A DNA stretch of 64,000 bases. Source: Thiomicrorhabdus sp. 6S3-12. Its GTDB lineage: Bacteria; Pseudomonadota; Gammaproteobacteria; Thiomicrospirales; Thiomicrospiraceae. The stretch spans positions 310,001 through 374,000 of the forward strand of contig NZ_JAGETW010000001.1 of assembly GCF_017571475.1 (NCBI RefSeq), read 5' to 3'. Shown piece by piece: positions 61,917-64,000 of this stretch (positions within the stretch are counted from its first letter, which is position 1; every line of letters starts with the position of its first letter). Below the pieces are notes generated by a model. The model was not told where the DNA came from and made no database searches. It was given only the letters and a program-made list of their open reading frames with translations. Position numbers and translations under genes: made by a program.

Positions 61917-63980
61917 TTAAGCTCTGGCACCACCTGATAAAGTTACTTTCGCCCCCGTATCGGTATTACCTGAAGAGCCTGTAATCGGGCTCATAGGAAC
62001 CTCACTGTTCTGTGGTCGGAACTGGCTGGCTCCCATAGGAGATTGCCCTCTTTGACCGCGAACTGATGAGTTGCGTTGCGCAGCCCATGGACCTTCGGTA
62101 CCAGTGACTTTGCTTCCGCGATCCCAACCGTCGCCGGTAATTTTTGCGCCTTGTTCGACTGCTTCTTCAACAGTCGGCATAGGTGCAGCTTGTGCCATAG
62201 CCGGAGCTATTGGCTGAGCCTGAACTGGAGCCTGTGCTGCGCCCATCATCTGCGGAAAATCCGATTCACCTGGAATCGCCGCATTGTTGGAGTCACATAC
62301 CATGGCCGTTTGCTCAGGACCCTGATAGTTCGTACCGGATACCAGCTGGCAAGCCCCTTTTTGTGCTCCAGTCAGCCCCTGTAATCCAGGTTGAACACCT
62401 GAGACAGCTTTGTTAGCGCCTTGACGCTGACGCACTTTCATCTCATTTTGTTGATCGACTGAACACAGTTGCGACTGTTCGGCACCGGTATAGGGCGTAC
62501 CAGTTACCGCTTGGCAGTCACCTGCTTCCGCGCCAGTCATTCCAATCGAGCCACCGCTACGTTCACCGGTAATTGACTGTCCACGAGTCGTCGCAGAGGC
62601 TGTCACTTTAATGGCTGGTTTCGGCATTTCGACGTCACACGCCTCAGCTTCTTCCATCCCTTGATAGCCGGTTCCCGTTACGGATTTACACGCTCCCTTT
62701 TCACTCCCGGTGACCGCTTCAAGTCGCCCTACCTGGGTACCTGTCGTGGTGTTACCGAGAGACGTCTGCGAAGGCATCACTTTTTTTGGCGCCTGTGCAG
62801 GAGTCTTTGGTTTAATTGTTGTTGATTGCGAGCTGCGGTTTTCGCCGCCGCTGGTAATCTTGTTTGCCTTACTCTGCGCCGGCTGAGACATTACCGAAAA
62901 CCCGGTTTTCTTAGCTTTTGCAGGCTCGCCACCGCAATACATCTGGCTTTGATCAGCCGGCAGATACTCTGTACCTGTAATCGCTGAACAAGTCCCTACT
63001 TCATTGCCGGTCATGCTTTCACCGCGTCCAACCTTGGTTGAACCGCTTACAATCTGGCCGCGAGTTGTTTGCGTTTGCGTTACTTTTGCCGGCTGGGCGC
63101 TTGGCTGAGTCTGGCAGTTTTTTGCAAACTCTTCAGAACCTAGATATTCGGTTCCGCTGACCAATTGACATGCACCGGTTTCAGCGCCTGTCATCTTTTT
63201 TTCGCCCTGACCTACCATCGTGCCTGAAACAGTCTGACCACTCAGGGTCTGCGATTCCTCTACTTTAGAGGGCGCCGCAGTTTGACTGTTGCGTTGCTGA
63301 CGCGTTGGACGGGTCGTACCAGTCGAACAAGTCTTGCCGCGTGAACATCTTTCTGCACGTACTTGCTTGGCAATATCGCGAGCGGATGCATCCGGGTTAG
63401 CCAATTTGGCTTTGGCACCCGATTGGTTGCCGCCTTTTGACTTGAATGCATCTTGCGCAGCCTTACCTTTAGCCTGTGCTTGACGATACGCTTTTGACTG
63501 CAGACGTCCGCCGGATTGAACTTGATTCGCTTGCGGTTTCACTTGCGCTCGACCGTTACTTGCACGTTCTGCGCGTGGTGCTGGCGCAATCGTTTCAGTT
63601 CTTTCTTGCTTGGCCTCTACAATCGGCTCAACGGGTTTACGTTGCGCTCTTGTTCTTTGAGGTTGAGTCGTATTTGCTGAAGTTGCACTCTTCCCATTCT
63701 TCTGCTGCTGTCTGCGTGCCTTAGCCGCGTTGCGGCCAGCCGCCGATGCTGTGTCAGCAGCGGCAACCGGATTTACTCCACGACGAGGACGACGAGACGG
63801 TTCAGATGAAGTAGAAGTTGTGGCAACCGGCTCGACTGCCGTCTCAACTACAGGTTCCGGACGCTGTCGGCGACGCGGTACTGCCGGAGCAGCTGCCGCT
63901 TGCGAACCTTTTCCTTGTACCTGAGCTTTACGACGTGCAACCGCTGCAGCTCGACCGCTTTGAGCATTACTTGTACTCAT
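61917..63980 (-). CDS. csoS2: CsoS2 carboxysome scaffold
   Basis: The 687-residue intrinsically disordered scaffold links Rubisco to shell. The N-terminal third has about four basic Rubisco-binding motifs (GRAAAVARRKAQVQGK, GRNAAKARRQQQKNGK, SKAYRQAQAKGK, ARDIAKQVRAERCSRGK). The middle has five repeats built on VxG, TGxxxGxC and a second Cys (for example AVTGSEKGACKSVTGTGYQG). The C-terminus has KITGDGWDRGSKVTGTEGPW and a final SPITGSSGNTDTGAKVTLSG. It is shorter than the 869-residue Halothiobacillus protein. A candidate -1 frameshift site lies between repeats 2 and 3. AGGAGG precedes the ATG. Confidence 0.95.
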   Translation of the reverse strand: MSTSNAQSGRAAAVARRKAQVQGKGSQAAAAPAVPRRRQRPEPVVETAVEPVATTSTSSEPSRRPRRGVNPVAAADTASAAGRNAAKARRQQQKNGKSATSANTTQPQRTRAQRKPVEPIVEAKQERTETIAPAPRAERASNGRAQVKPQANQVQSGGRLQSKAYRQAQAKGKAAQDAFKSKGGNQSGAKAKLANPDASARDIAKQVRAERCSRGKTCSTGTTRPTRQQRNSQTAAPSKVEESQTLSGQTVSGTMVGQGEKKMTGAETGACQLVSGTEYLGSEEFAKNCQTQPSAQPAKVTQTQTTRGQIVSGSTKVGRGESMTGNEVGTCSAITGTEYLPADQSQMYCGGEPAKAKKTGFSVMSQPAQSKANKITSGGENRSSQSTTIKPKTPAQAPKKVMPSQTSLGNTTTGTQVGRLEAVTGSEKGACKSVTGTGYQGMEEAEACDVEMPKPAIKVTASATTRGQSITGERSGGSIGMTGAEAGDCQAVTGTPYTGAEQSQLCSVDQQNEMKVRQRQGANKAVSGVQPGLQGLTGAQKGACQLVSGTNYQGPEQTAMVCDSNNAAIPGESDFPQMMGAAQAPVQAQPIAPAMAQAAPMPTVEEAVEQGAKITGDGWDRGSKVTGTEGPWAAQRNSSVRGQRGQSPMGASQFRPQNSEVPMSPITGSSGNTDTGAKVTLSGGARA
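62781..62787 (-). promoter_or_regulatory. Candidate -1 ribosomal frameshift heptamer in csoS2
   Basis: On the coding strand the codons CCA AAA AAA GTG contain A-AAA-AAA in the phase needed for tandem slippage (X-XXY-YYZ). A -1 shift leads to nine new codons (SDAFADVSR) and a TAA, giving a product of about 410 residues. A short CsoS2A made by -1 frameshifting is known from Halothiobacillus. Confidence 0.55.
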
Positions 63981-64000
63981 GCTAAAGCCTCCTATTCGTC

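Overview
The window reads as a chromosomal stretch of a chemolithoautotrophic, sulfur-oxidising gammaproteobacterium of the Thiomicrospira / Hydrogenovibrio / Thiomicrorhabdus type. That is inferred from an alpha-carboxysome operon, a DabAB inorganic-carbon pump and a SulP transporter in one locus, together with TusA, SoxH-like hydrolases, an Mqo-type malate dehydrogenase and an organoarsenical ArsJ cluster. No rRNA, tRNA, CRISPR array, insertion sequence or prophage was recognised.

1-17.4 kb is mostly housekeeping: a truncated Sel1 protein, an unknown membrane protein, a LapG-type peptidase behind a long structured leader, parE, ung, a MotA plus two MotB-like proteins, plsC-gmhB, glyQS, tusA, an M23 peptidase with anmK, a DUF523/DUF1722 protein, folM and a yfcH-like epimerase. 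17.4-23 kb is an arsenic island: divergent arsR and a minus-strand operon of SoxH-like hydrolase, ArsP-like permease, Cys-rich thioredoxin fusion, GAPDH and ArsJ. 23-29 kb holds mqo, a COG0523 metallochaperone and folE2 (a zinc-sparing pair), a methyltransferase, a Cdd1 protein, a small ORF under a sigma-54-like promoter, and a DUF89 protein. 29-46 kb contains a large protein with a PilZ-like end, a GIY-YIG protein, a second SoxH-like hydrolase, an AI-2E family permease, ppnN, a DEAD-box helicase, a hydrolase/muramidase pair, zntB, osmC, a spermidine operon (speD-speE-ornithine decarboxylase), an HDOD protein and trpC.

46-64 kb is the CO2-concentrating region. From left to right: mcdA-mcdB (carboxysome positioning), a SulP transporter, a candidate iota-class carbonic anhydrase, dabB-dabA, a CbbR/CcmR-type LysR regulator, csoS1D, a RdgB/Ham1 pyrophosphatase, a PII-like protein, then the main carboxysome operon read leftwards: csoS2, csoSCA, csoS4A, csoS4B, three csoS1 paralogues, a ferritin-like protein, acRAF and a second mcdB. 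The cbbLS Rubisco genes presumably lie just beyond the right edge. SulP and DabAB would raise cytosolic bicarbonate, the carboxysome would convert it to CO2 at Rubisco, McdAB would position the shells, and the LysR and PII-like proteins would couple expression or activity to carbon supply.

The most notable observation is that the iota-type carbonic anhydrase has, where bacterial relatives usually carry a signal peptide, an N-terminal segment resembling the extreme C-terminal shell-binding peptide of the CsoS2 encoded 12 kb away. Other points of interest are a candidate -1 frameshift heptamer in csoS2, a 14-bp motif shared between the sulP and dab upstream regions, two McdB paralogues with one McdA, and a stator-like set in which one MotB lacks the proton-carrying aspartate.
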